Origin: Shinisaurus crocodilurus
Lineage: Eukaryota; Chordata; Lepidosauria; Squamata; Shinisauridae
DNA: 64,000 nt
Direction of reading: 5' to 3'
Assembly: GCA_021292165.1 (NCBI GenBank)
Contig: CM037876.1
Location: forward strand, 106,974,324-107,038,323
Shown here: positions 12,610 through 22,909 of the stretch, one piece after another
Position numbering within the stretch: the stretch's first letter is position 1
Layout of the letters: each line of letters opens with the position of its first letter
The notes under the pieces: model-generated
The model's database searches: none
Seen by the model: the letters and a program-made list of their open reading frames with translations, nothing else
What the model was told of the DNA's origin: nothing
Translations under genes and position numbers: made by a program

Positions 12610-12990
12610 GATCCTCATAGAATAGTAGAATTGGAAGGGGCCTATAAGGCCATCGAGTCCAACCCGCTGCTTAGTGCAGGAATCCAAGTTAAAGCATCCC
12701 TGACAGATGGCTGTTCAGCTGCACCTTGAATGCCTCCAGTGTGGGAGAGCCCACAACCTCCCTAGGTAATAGGTTCCATTGTTGTATTGCTCTGTCAGGA
12801 AGTTTTTCCTGATGTCCAGGCGGAATCTGGCTTCCTGTAACTTGAGCCCATTCTTCCGTGTCCCACACTCTGGGATGGTTGAGAAGGGATCCTGGCCCCC
12901 CTCTGTGTGACAACCTTTCAAGTACTTGAAGAACACTATCATATCTCCCCTCAGTCTTCTCTTCTGAAGGCTAAACATGTCCAGAAACAT
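12610..12990 (-). mobile_element. CR1 LINE 3' end
   Basis: Read on the minus strand it gives the classic CR1 C-terminus: MFSLQKRRLRGDMIVFFKYL, then WNLLPREVVGSPTLEAFK, and the terminal region giving GACTCGATGGCC and CCAATTCTACTATTC. Frames are broken. It lacks everything upstream of the last part of the protein, the usual 5' truncation. Confidence 0.88.
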
Positions 12991-13369
12991 CCTCCAGAAT
13001 CTGAAAGAGAAATTACATGTTGGAGGCCCTTTATATCAGTTTTCAGCTATTCATTTGTAACTTCCAGTATTTCTTCACAACTTCATTGACTTCTTCAAAG
13101 TTATGATGTGCAATTATGCACATAAGAAAGGGAAGTCCAGGCACACACATACATGCCCTCCATTATTGCAGTACTCAGTTGTTTTTGACTAACAGCAATA
13201 AGATGTAATGCCGTTAAATAACGAGAAGGTGGGGTGGGGGGAAAGTGAAGAGGAATTGTAAATATAACCCCAATAATTGTATTGCAGTCTAGGATTTATA
13301 ATTACTAAATGTGTGATAACTGCTTCCTAAATGCCCATGCTCTTTAAACAACCTAATTTATAATTTAAA

Positions 13370-13960
13370 AAGCTGACAATCCTTAAAGTGTTTTATTTTT
13401 ATCTTGTCTGGAATAATGGAAGAGTAAGTTATTGAAAACCTTTATTTTTCATTAGCCTTAAATTCAGCGACAATTAATGTGCCCAATTTGATTATAAACT
13501 GCACAAATTAAACAATAAAGAGCTGTCTAATGAGAAATTAATTATGAGGAACAGAAGAGTTGCTGGGCTGGATAAAAGTAATAAGTTATGGCTGATGGCA
13601 GATGTGTCAGCTTTTAAAGGAGACAAAGGGCTTTTCCCTCCATGTGTGCCGGTGCTGATATGGCTCATCACAGATCAGTAGATCCAGAAGCCGTAACATC
13701 ACCGTAATTGAAACTGCCAAAATCAATAGCACTGACAACCTTAATTAAATTAAATATGTCTCTGATGAGCGCCTCCAACAGCATGGCAGCGGACCACTTG
13801 ACCCTTTCTCCCAGCCTTGCTTGATGGGATTCAGCACACTGCATGATGGATTCCACCCCCGAGGACAGTTGGAGCATTCCAGCTACTGTTGAAAATTGCT
13901 GCAGGAGTAATGGCCTCCCTGGTGGAATAAGGGCTTTTGACTTACAACGTGCAGTGCAGG
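13370..13960. promoter_or_regulatory. Candidate conserved noncoding element
   Basis: About 590 bases free of any recognised repeat, with dense homeodomain-type cores (ATTAAT, TAATGAG, AATTAATTATGA near 13535) and a POU/SOX-like word (AAACAATAAAG, about 13510-13520). This texture is typical of developmental enhancers conserved among vertebrates. There is no intact coding frame apart from an unremarkable 101-codon minus-strand one. The call is inferred from composition and absence of repeats; no alignment was available. Confidence 0.45.
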
Positions 13961-14232
13961 AAGGAGAGAGCACCGTTTCTTTCTACAGCCACGAATGGAG
14001 AGGTAGGCCTAACGGTGGGGGAGGAGAATCCTCCTCTGGATTGATTTCCTCCTCCTCACTTAATCTTTAAACCATGCCAAATCAGTTCTCATTGTGTATC
14101 TTTGGCTGTGATCCATAAACTAACTAAGCCAATGTAGGACAGGGAAAAGACTATTGGACTTTTGTTGGAGAGACTACTGTTCCAATGCCCAGTCAGCCAT
14201 AAAACTCACCAGGTGACCCTGGGCTACTCATT

Positions 14233-14598
14233 GACCTGGTTTGCATGATCAAAATAAGCCATGGTGGCTCATTTAAATCGTAGTGCATACTGGGTGCAAT
14301 TTCCATAATCGCTGCCCTGGCGTGGCTTGCTGTTTTTCTCTGAAGCCAAGCAGCATGGCTTGTTGGGAGGGGGAAACAACCCTCCAATAACCCATGGGCT
14401 GTTGGAGGGGTTATTTGGAGGGCTGTTTCCCGCTCCAGCAAGCCATGCTGCTCAGGTTCGGATGGCACACCAAGCCACGCCAGGACAGTGATTATGGAGA
14501 TCATACCTGGCATGCGCCCGGCACATGCCGCAATTTAAATAAGCCACCATGGCTTAAATCAACCACCGTGGCTTATTGTGATCGTGCACAACCGGCCC
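14233..14598. mobile_element. 366-bp foldback DNA element
   Basis: Long imperfect inverted repeat. The right end inverted reads GGGCCGGTTGTGCACGATC and the left end GACCTGGTTTGCATGATC. Both continue into AATAAGCCA(C/T)GGTGG, and inner arms pair again around AGCAAGCCATGCTGC. No transposase is encoded. The start matches the terminal sequence of the GC-rich element at 56838-57270, suggesting one transposase served both. Target duplication is unclear. Confidence 0.65.
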
Positions 14599-14636
14599 AT
14601 TATCTCTCTGCCAAACCTACTGCACAGGCTTGTTAG

Positions 14637-14813
14637 GAGCACAGGGACATACGGAGCTGCCTGATACTGAGGCAGAGCACGGGTCCATCTAGCCCAGCGG
14701 ACCAGCAGGGTTTAAGGCAGGAGTTTTTCCTGCCCTATCTGGAGATGCCGGGGATCAAACCTGGGACCTTCAGCATGCAAAGCGGGTGCTCTGCCACTGA
14801 GCCGCAACCCCCT
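14637..14813 (-). mobile_element. tRNA-Ala-derived SINE
   Basis: On the minus strand the first 72 bases (14812-14741) form a tRNA-like head: GGCTCAGTGGCAGAGC as box A, CTTTGCATG with a TGC anticodon position, and GGTTTGATCCC as box B, closing in CATCTCC against a GGGGG start. This fits a tRNA-Ala(UGC) origin. A non-tRNA body of about 100 bases follows. The head is degraded and has a SINE body, so it is not a functional tRNA gene. Confidence 0.8.
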
Positions 14814-15308
14814 TCTTGTGCTGACACAACGTGGAGGAAGATTTTAGAATAGAATCTAAATGATGGTGGACTCCATCATTCAGTGTGGAATAAAAATGTG
14901 ACGAATAAATAAGCTTGCCTCTATAGATAAACGCCTGGGATGGTCCTTGGAAGCCATTCCTAAGACACACACAGACACACACACACACCCATATCAGTAG
15001 GGAAGGGGGCAAACATGCAATGCCCTCCTGTTGGTTATATTCAAGATTACATTGCAGAAAAGCACTATATTTTAAGAGCATTTGGGGGCTATTTATTCAT
15101 AATACATTTAGGAGGAGGGAACTGCACCTCACCCTCTGCAAATTAGACAGACCTGACTTTGAGAAATGTTGACTTCTAGAGGCATTTTTTAAAAAAGTAA
15201 AAATGGACAGATAAACCGTTTCATATGTTTTGGGTGTGCACATGGATGAAAGATCAAAACAGACTACAAGGAGTATGATGCTTAGTGTGAATTACAATTT
15301 GGTATATA

Positions 15309-15572
15309 CAGTAATACCTTGGATTGCAAGCAACTTGGTCTGAGAGCATTTTGCAAGACAAGCAAAAAAAAATTAATTTTATTTTGACTTGATAAACAAG
15401 CAAGGTCTTCTAAGACAAGTAGTGTAGGGATGTAACCACTCACCTCGAGCGGGCGTAGCGGGCCAAAATCGGCCCCGCTCATGCCCGCCAGAGACTCGCT
15501 TTGATATAAGAGTGTTTTGGATTACAAGCACGGTTCCGGAACGAATTATGCTTGCAATCCAAGGTATTACTG
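15309..15572. mobile_element. Tc1/mariner MITE
   Basis: 264 bp bounded by TA on both sides (15307-15308 and 15573-15574), with ends CAGTAATACCTTGGATTGCA and its exact reverse complement. The TA duplication and CAGT start indicate Tc1/mariner, pogo/Tigger-like. The interior is AT-rich with one GC-rich patch (15440-15490) and no coding frame for a transposase. Confidence 0.85.
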
Positions 15573-15734
15573 TATCATCTAAGTAGAATACATTTCAGGT
15601 CTAGGAATATTGCAATGGTATGCAATGGTATGCAGCCACCATATTAGATTCAACATGGCCACTAATTATAACAAAGTGCAAAATGTTAAGATAAAACAAA
15701 CTCGCCTACATATTATCCTCTGATAATATATTTA

Positions 15735-15836
15735 CAGCGCAGTCCTATACATGTCCTATACATGTCTGCTCAAGAGGTAATTCCCATTAAGTTCAATGGG
15801 ACTTACTCCCAAGTAAATGTGTATAGGATTCCAGCC
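15735..15836. mobile_element. Harbinger-type MITE, second family
   Basis: Palindromic element starting CAGCGCAGTCCTATACA and ending in an inverted relative (GTATAGGATTCCAGCC), flanked by TTA at both sides (15732-15734, 15837-15839). The centre carries the complementary pair ACTTACTCCCAAG and, in degraded form, its partner. Scattered pieces recur at 37204-37290 and 60650-60990. Confidence 0.65.
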
Positions 15837-15839
15837 TTA

Positions 15840-16168
15840 AGGTTTTAAGTACCTCTGTGATGCTGCAGTCACAATGTTAATTACAAAATGACAACCAACC
15901 TTAACTTTTGATGACTAATGAATATGTTGTTCTCAGTATTGGTAAAGCTGTATCTTACAAACCTATTATGATTAAATGGACTGTTCCTCAAATACCAAAA
16001 TTTCTTCAACAATTCTTGGATTATGTGTGACAATGAACTTCCTGAAAGGAATTTGTCAACGCACCAGTCTTCAGGCTTATTGAATGTTTGGATGCAAAGT
16101 GGTATTCTGGTCCCCAACTCTGCAAGACCGGCAAATGCTATGCAGAGGCAAGAGGGCATGCAAGTTCA
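15840..16168. other. Unassigned noncoding DNA
   Basis: AT-rich sequence without recognisable content. Confidence 0.4.
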
Positions 16169-16173
16169 CATTC

Positions 16174-16967
16174 TGTGAAGGACCACCGCCAGTCCATTCC
16201 TGCAAGATTGGGAGCTACGCTGCTATTTTGACAGCTCAGAGCTCCCACTTGCGATCCCCAGGTCAATTCAGGTCAGTTACACTGGATTGAGGCACTGAGT
16301 CAAAGAGAAACTACTCCTTAGGCAGAAGTGAAACCAACCCAGGAGTAAACATACAAATTGAAAAGGGAGATAAGGGAGTGAAACTGACAAAGGGAAAGTG
16401 GAGCTTGTTATACTCAGGCAGAACTATAAAGCAATAAAGGACCTAGGCTATTCTTAGCTAACAACAAAGAATATACCCTAGTCTAATACTAGCAACAGAC
16501 TTACAGCGAGGTACCCAGGCGGACTGCTTGGGGGTTGGGTGTCTGGGCTGGCCTGAGCCAACAACCCGCTCCGTGCTTCCCTGCACCTTGTTCCCAACAA
16601 CTTTTAGAAGCTTTGGCTGCTTCTTTTACCCCCTCGCTCGCCTCCCCTCTTGATCCCCCAACCCCTCCCTCTACTGACAGGATGAACCAGTCCAGCCAGG
16701 TGGGAGGGGTGCTGAAGTGTGGGCACCACCTTGTCCATGGCCCCTCAAGGGTGCTCGGAAGGGTGATTCAGGGTACTTTGCAACCCATTGAGGGTGCCTG
16801 GGGAAAACCATCTGGATGTAAATGTGTGCCATGGACTTGGCAACCCATTGATGGTGCTTGGTGAAATGTAAATGTGTGTCTCAGACTGAGTTCTCCTGCC
16901 CCGGGGAAGGGATTATGCAGGTGGAATGTGGGGCAAAGTGTGTGTTCTGCCAGGCTTTCTCTCCACA
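16174..16967 (-). mobile_element. Solo LTR, diverged subfamily, copy 1
   Basis: 794 bp starting TGTGAAGGACC and ending GGCTTTCTCTCCACA, bounded by a perfect 5-bp duplication CATTC (16169-16173, 16968-16972). TG/CA ends plus 5-bp duplication define an LTR insertion. No internal retroviral or Gypsy coding sequence adjoins it, so it is a solo LTR left by recombination. The minus orientation is inferred from the polyadenylation signal seen in the related copies at 18106 and 41731. Confidence 0.82.
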
Positions 16968-16972
16968 CATTC

Positions 16973-17359
16973 CAAGTCATTTGGCGGATCATTATGCCCA
17001 AATTCTTAAACTTGCTTCAATTTCAGCATGGTCCTTCAAAGGCTGAACTCCCAGAAATGGTTGCATGTAGTGAGGTGAACAATTTAATATCATTTCTAAC
17101 ATGTAAGGCAGTGTAGAAGACGACACATTCCTTCATATAAAAACAAACAAACCCAGTCTTCCTGTTTTGGTGTGAGTATATGATTTTACTTACATTTATG
17201 CAAGAACAAAGGGATGGCATCTGGAACTTACATCATGACTCCTTCCATTCAATGCTGCTTTTCTCATATGAGATAAAATTATAACAACTGTGAATCCTGA
17301 GGAACGGTACACCTGAGAAAGATGCACTACCAGATGAAGTTAAAGAGGTGTTCAGTAAA
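16973..17359. other. Unassigned noncoding DNA
   Basis: No gene or repeat family was recognised. Confidence 0.4.
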
Positions 17360-17880
17360 GGAAACTTTGTTGCCACTCTAACTGTATATTTAAAAGGCCT
17401 ATCTAGTTCAGCATTCTGTTTCCTTCCCACACTGACCAACCAGGTGCCTAAAGGAAGCACACAAGCAGGACATCAGTGCAATGCCACCCCCTTGCTCATG
17501 TTCACCAGCAACTGGCATAGAGAGGCAGACTGCTTCTAACGCTTCTAATAGCTGTCATCATGACTAGTAGCCATTGATTAGCCTTATCCTCTGTTAATTT
17601 GTCCAATGCCCATTCAAAGCCATCCAAATTTGTGGTCATCGCCATATCTTGTAGAAGTGGATTGATTCCATAGTTTAACTATGTGCGGTGTGAAGAGTAC
17701 TTCCTTTTATCTGTCCAGAGTCTCCCACCGCTCAGCTTCATTGGTTGACCACATTGGGTTCTAGTATTATGAAAGAGGGAGAAGCAAAACATCTCCTTAG
17801 TCACTTTCTCCACACTATGCATAATTTTATATGCTTCTATCGTGCCCGCCCAACCTTTCTTCTGAGTTAAAGGGCCTTTG
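17360..17880 (-). mobile_element. CR1-like LINE 3' end, second subfamily
   Basis: Minus-strand sequence has the C-terminal coding region of a CR1 relative (words equivalent to KLSGGRLWTDKRKYSSHRT and FKRALDKL in broken frames) followed by its 3' untranslated region with GGCTACTAGTCATGATGAC. The same 3' end occurs in plus orientation at 60060-60360. It is distinct from the CR1 subfamily at 12610 and 40360. Confidence 0.75.
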
Positions 17881-18061
17881 GATACAATATGGGGGACACG
17901 GTCATTCTGACATTCCTAGACATCAACAGAGCAGTCCTAGCATTGTTGCAGAGAGGGCCAATGCTAGGGCTTCTGACAAATCTAAACCTCTGCTGGTGTG
18001 AGCCTGGCAGGGTGGAAGAGAGGGAGGAGTGGCACTTCCACTGATTCCCCTCCAAATGGGG

Positions 18062-18062
18062 C

Positions 18063-18105
<43 letters not shown>
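18062..18105. repeat. (AT)n-(GT)n tract at LTR boundary
   Basis: An ATAT run changes into GT repeats that merge with the TGTGAAGG start of the adjoining LTR. The LTR is followed by ATATATATAT, so the element probably landed in an AT run and the GT part grew from its terminus. Confidence 0.8.
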
Positions 18106-18111
<6 letters not shown>

Positions 18112-18874
18112 GGATCACTAGCAGGATCCTCTGCGTGAGTTCGGCGCTTAACGGGTTAACCGGCACTGAGTTACAGCCCGTACGAGCGCTGGCGACCACC
18201 TGAGAGGCTTTCGCGCACAAGAGGAAACCGCAGCCCTTTAAATGACCAAATAAGGCTTTTATTTGTTTACACAAAACACAGAGCGGAACTAACAGCTCTC
18301 CAGGAATACTACAATGTCAACACAACCTTAGTTGACCCCTGCGTTACTCAGTGAACAGGCTCCTAGACTAGCGGATTGAATCTGGTCAGTTACCTCAGAT
18401 CAGAGACTCTATGCCTAGTCAGTTTCAGCCTGGCTCCGGGTCGGCCGATCCGGGGATGAGACTGGCTTATTCGGGCTGCCGCTTGAAGGACGAAGCTGGC
18501 CCCGATGTACCCTGGTTCCCAACAACCCTTTACCGGAAGGGAGAGGGGTTTTCTACCCCGGAGTTCCCGCTCTCCCCGCCCTCCAGGTCAGGTGGGGGCT
18601 TATGCCTGCCCCCTTCATTTCAGGTGGGCTTATTCCTTCCCGGGAAGAAGGTGACGCTCTGGTACTTTACAGCTCTTTGAGACTGCCCTGATAGCTTGAT
18701 GGTCTTTGATGGTCCTTCCTGGGTTTTTGTGGATCTCCACCGAGACTCTTCTTTTTTGGGGATGACGACCTGTCTGGCTGCTTCTCCTGTGACTTCACCC
18801 CTCCTCCCTCGCCCCCTCCCTTAGGGGAAGACTCTGTGTGTGTGTGTGCAGACTTGTGTTGGGCTTTCTCCACA
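18106..18874 (-). mobile_element. Solo LTR, younger subfamily, copy 1
   Basis: About 769 bp from TGTGAAGGATCAC to GGGCTTTCTCCACA. It is closely similar over its whole length to 41731-42512. On the minus strand it contains CAAATAAAAGCC, a polyadenylation signal about 140 bases from the 3' end, which sets the orientation. Flanking AT repeats hide the target duplication. No internal coding region is attached. Confidence 0.8.
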
Positions 18875-19544
18875 ATATATATATATATTTAAAATTACAA
18901 ATTCCCTCCCATTGGTTTCAATGGGAGGAAATTGATCTGTGCCAGATGCAGGGCTAGCATAGATCAGTTTGGGGGCATATCTGGCAGCCAGGATGTGGAT
19001 CCACAGCCTCTCCTGGCATGCTCCATGGCCCGCCCCTCTGGCCTGCCTCCTTTCCCCCATTTCCAATGCCAGAATTCTGATGCTGGAAAAGAACTGGACA
19101 TGGGTGTGGCGGCTGGGAGGGGGTAGCCAAGGTCAGATCTTCCCCTCCAAGGGGGAGCATCTCTTTCCACCCTGAGAGGGGATCACCAACAAATCCTGTG
19201 AGCTCTGGGGCACACTCTGAGGGACCATAGGATTGTAGCCAAAATGGATTTATCCTGGGATGATATGTATGTATTAAAATGATTTAATTCATTTTCAGTA
19301 TTATATTCCTTGTAGTCTGCTTTGGTCTTTCATTCTCGTCAAAAACATGTCATTTTATTTACGTCCTGGCATACAGAAGATTTGGACACAAAACATATGT
19401 AAAGATGTCTGCCCACTTCAACTAAGAACATGTCTCTAGTTTATTTAAGCACAAATGTCCAATTTCTGACCTGAATAAATGACAGGCTGGGTCACCCTAT
19501 TCTCCAGATTCTCAAGTGGGGGGCTGGAACTATCAGACTCCCAC

Positions 19545-19581
<37 letters not shown>

Positions 19582-19699
19582 AACTTGGATGGCATGAGGT
19601 CAGAAATATGCTTCCTAAAATATCCCCTGTAGAGGCCAACTGGCACAGTGGTTGGTGATGATGATGGCGGTGGTGGTTGTTGCTTGCCTTTCTAGAATG
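18875..19699. other. Unassigned noncoding DNA with (CA)n
   Basis: Contains a (CA)n run at 19547-19579. Around 18900-19090 there are imperfect inverted words, a possible decayed MITE. No gene was recognised. Confidence 0.4.
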
Positions 19700-20770
19700 T
19701 GCATGAGATAGTAAATGAGTTCAGATCTCAAGGGACAGGTGAATTGCACCCCAGGGTGCTGAGGGAGCTTGCAGACATTATTTCAGAGCCACTGGCCGCA
19801 ATCTTTGAGGATAGTTGGGAAACAGGGGACGTTCTGGAAGGCTGGCGATGAGCAAATGTTGTCGCTATCTTTGAAAAGGGGAGAAAGGCGGATCCAGGAA
19901 ACTACAGGCCAGATGTCAATACTGGGCAAACTGCTAGACTAGATTATTAAGGGTGCAATCCTATGAATGTTTAGACAGAAAAGAAACCCTACTTCTCTCA
20001 GCATGGCTGGGAGTTGTAGGACTTTTTTCTGTCTAAACATCCATAGGACTGAAGCCCTAAGTAGGCTAGAAAAGAATGCCTTGGTTACTAGGAGCCAGTG
20101 TAGATTTATCAAGAATAAGTCATGCCAGATCAGCCAAACCTCTTTTTTTTTTTTTTTAAATAAAGTTACTAGTCTGTTAACAAGCTAAATATGATCTTTG
20201 GCTGCATGAACAGAAGCATAGTGTTCAGATCATGGGAAGATCTATTTTGTGTTGGCCAGGAGTACTGTGCGCTGTTCTGGGAACCACATTTGAAGAAGGA
20301 TGTTGACATTCTACAGTGGGTCCGGAGGAGGGTGACCAGGATGACGAGGGGTCTGGAAACAAAGTCCTACGCGAAATGGTTGAAAGAGCTGGGTATGTTT
20401 AGCCTGGAGAAGAGAAGATTAGGGGGAGACACGGCAGTGGTCTTCAATATCTGAGGGGCTCTCATGCAGAAGATGGAGCATATTTGTTTCCTGTTGCATC
20501 AGAGGGCAGAACTAGGACCAATGGGTGGAAATCTCAGGGAAGCAGATTTTGGCTAAACATTACCAAAAACCTCCGAACTCTAAGAACATTTTGACAGTGA
20601 AACAGACTACCTTTGAAGTTGATGATTTCTCCTTTGCTGGAGGTATTTAACAGCTGGATGGTCATCTATCAGGGATGATGTGATTGCATCCTGCATTGCC
20701 TACACTGAGCAGGGGTTGGACTAGATGACCTCCAAGGTAGCTCCCAAACGTATGATACTATGAGTAAATT
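19700..20770 (+). mobile_element. CR1 LINE, internally deleted and interrupted
   Basis: The first part (to 19950) encodes reverse transcriptase N-terminal words resembling FEKGRKADPGNYRPD. After the MITE at 19951-20057 the sequence resumes with SQCRFIKNKSCQISQTS, then after a T-run jumps to QYCALFWEPHLKKDVDILQ and LGMFSLEKRRLGGD near the C-terminus. Thus a central segment, including the catalytic YADD region, is missing. It ends in the CR1 3' region at about 20765. Confidence 0.82.
19951..20057. mobile_element. Harbinger-type MITE, copy 2 (nested in CR1)
   Basis: Starts GGGTGCAATCCTATG and ends with the inverted GGACTGAAGCCC, flanked by TAA on both sides (19948-19950, 20058-20060). It splits the CR1 coding region, so it inserted after the CR1. 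Confidence 0.75.
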
Positions 20771-21199
20771 GTGTGTCTGCGACGGAACTTCTCTTTCTCC
20801 TGGTATCAGTTTATTCTGATAAACTAATATGATTCGGGGCAGAAAATGTCCATGCCAATTCCACACAATGTCACGTAAATAAAATGACCTGCACCAGTTC
20901 CACTGTTGCCTCCAACTGCAATGTTGAACTGGTATTGGATTCCACTGGGATGGGAGTGGCTTGTGAGTGGAACAAGTGTGTGCCCCTGCATCCCTTGAAA
21001 CTGTTTTCAGTGCCAAGGTTTTGTTCTGGAATGTGTGAAGAATAGCTAAGAGTGCCTCTAAGATGGAGCACAGGGTCCCCACACAGCAGGGATTAGCGGA
21101 AAGGGATTCCAGATCAGCGAGCCATGGTCCCAGACAGATGTGAGCCTCAGCATCTCTTTCGTAGAAATAAAGCAGTGGCATTTGGATAGCAAAGAATAT
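20771..21199. other. Unassigned noncoding DNA
   Basis: A 179-codon minus-strand frame (20669-21208) covers this stretch but overlaps the CR1 tail and has no recognisable domain. It is treated as chance. Confidence 0.4.
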
Positions 21200-21760
21200 A
21201 TTATTCAAAGAGAAATTTGATTGAATGTTCCTGTGATCTGGCTCTAAAGATCATTATTAGACATAGAAACATGTACTATAAATGCACATGATGAGGCAAA
21301 GAAACTCCAAGAGCCTTATGCCACAACGCCTGTGACAGCAAGTTCCACTGGAAAGCGGGCATTTGTTTTCTCTTTAGGAAATTTGCTTGAGTAAATATTT
21401 TCACAGAAGACTGTTCTGTTGACTGTGCACCAGCAGACTTCCTAAACAACATGAAATAATTACCTCCCCAGTTTTTCAAAATGTTTATGTCAGCATTAAC
21501 AAACTCCTCCTTCATTATAAGCCTGTCAAAGTTCAGAAGCTAAGATTATTGCATAGATTCCTTTGAAATGCTGAAGTTGTTGCCTTGACAACTTTGGAAG
21601 AGAACAGACTCTCAAATTGGCCAAACTGTGGCCTTGCCCTATCAAAGTGTTTGAAATAATCCACTGGGAGAAAATACTGTAATCACAGGAGACACTTCCA
21701 AGTGATACCCAAAGGTGCAGGAAAGGGTCACAGCGCATTCCAGTACCTATAGTTTCAAAT
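21200..21760. promoter_or_regulatory. Candidate conserved noncoding element with X-box-like site
   Basis: Repeat-free sequence of even composition. At 21579-21592 GTTGCCTTGACAAC is a near-palindrome differing at one position from the RFX-family X-box consensus (GTNRCC-N2-RGYAAC). Other AT-rich factor-like words (ATGAAATAATTACC, TTATTGCAT) are nearby. Enhancer status is inferred only. Confidence 0.38.
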
Positions 21761-22479
21761 CAGACTACACAGGGGGCAGCAGCTTCATGTAAAGAATATG
21801 TGATCTAGATACAGCTTTGTTCTGTTCTGCGCATAATGTTGTATGAAAGACAGACAACCTATTCAATATACTTTGAAGCATTCCTGCCCTTACCAAAGTG
21901 TATGATGATGGGAAAATTATACCCCCAAATGATGTCTTTGACGTCGTCATCTCAGCACAATTTATGGCACTGCTAATTTAAGTTTAATCCTGTGTCTGCC
22001 TCACTGTTTTATAGTGATCTCTTTGACAGCAACCTCACCTTCCTAATTTCTGCCCATGCACAAGTAACTGGTGGCTTTACATCTTAGTAACTTCAGATCA
22101 TTAGTTTGCCTTGTTTTATTGTCAAGCACAGTGCAAGATCCCCATAAAGTAGCCAAAATTACTTACCTCATTTTGTGTTTGTTTTTATTAGTATAGAACA
22201 GCACTCCTCATTTTCAGCTGTTTTCAACACATTACAGATTCATTCACATTGTTTCAATGCTGTTCTTCTCTGCATCATATTCCTCCTCCTCCTCCTCCTC
22301 CTCCTCCTCCTCCTCCTCCACTCTTCCCAGCAATTGCCCACATTGCCATTTAATTCTATTGGCTCTAGCAATCCATGGGATTTTGTTGATGTCATGGATG
22401 CATATAAACAAAATCATGTGGGCTGCCCCAGAGCCAATCAGATTAAACGGAAATGTAGGTAGATGTGAGGGCAATGATG
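21761..22479. other. Unassigned noncoding DNA with (CTC)n
   Basis: Includes a (TCC)n run at 22281-22319. The open frames across it are repeat artefacts. Nothing else was recognised. Confidence 0.45.
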
Positions 22480-22905
22480 GCAAATAATATCCACAAGCTC
22501 CTTCAGCTTTCTGGGGTGTAATTCATCTAGCTCTGGAGGCTTGAACTCATTTAAAGTACCGTAGCTACATGCTCTCTAACCCATCTCCTTACCTGCCCTG
22601 GACTAAAATCCCTCCTTATATCATTTGTTCTGTATTTCCCAGGTTGCACACAAGTCCCCTTGCCAAAGAAGGCGGAGGTAAAACAGGAATTGATTACCGG
22701 TACAGTAGTTCCTATTTTCTCCATCACCCATTAACATTTAATCTTCTTTCCCAAGCAGCAGACTAGCCCTTTCTTGTTCTTCTTGCTCCAAACAGAGGCA
22801 AGAGAGCTTGTCTTGTTATTTTGGGCATCTCTCACAAGCCTCCGTTCTTTCTGGACTGTAGCTTTCCTGACACCATCCTTACGGGTTTGGGCCACTCTAC
22901 TGTCA
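22480..22905 (-). mobile_element. CR1 LINE, linker to RT start (downstream half)
   Basis: Minus-strand words match the CR1 region entering the reverse transcriptase: a linker giving DAQNNKTSSLASVWSKKNKK, a diverged form of AYFASVF, and a degraded form of SPGPDELHPRVLKEL near 22510-22550. It is the continuation of the CR1 endonuclease at 25200-25960; a later LINE separates the halves. Confidence 0.7.
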
Positions 22906-22909
22906 GTCA

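Noticed and set aside
14741..14812. A functional tRNA-Ala gene
   Set aside because: Stem positions are mismatched (GGGGG against CATCTCC) and a SINE body follows directly; it lacks a T-run terminator after the tRNA part.
20669..21208. 179-codon minus-strand open frame as a possible host gene
   Set aside because: It overlaps the CR1 3' end, has no domain and no supporting codon bias or splice sites.
22281..22483. Poly-Ser, poly-Leu and poly-Glu frames
   Set aside because: All arise from the (TCC)n microsatellite.
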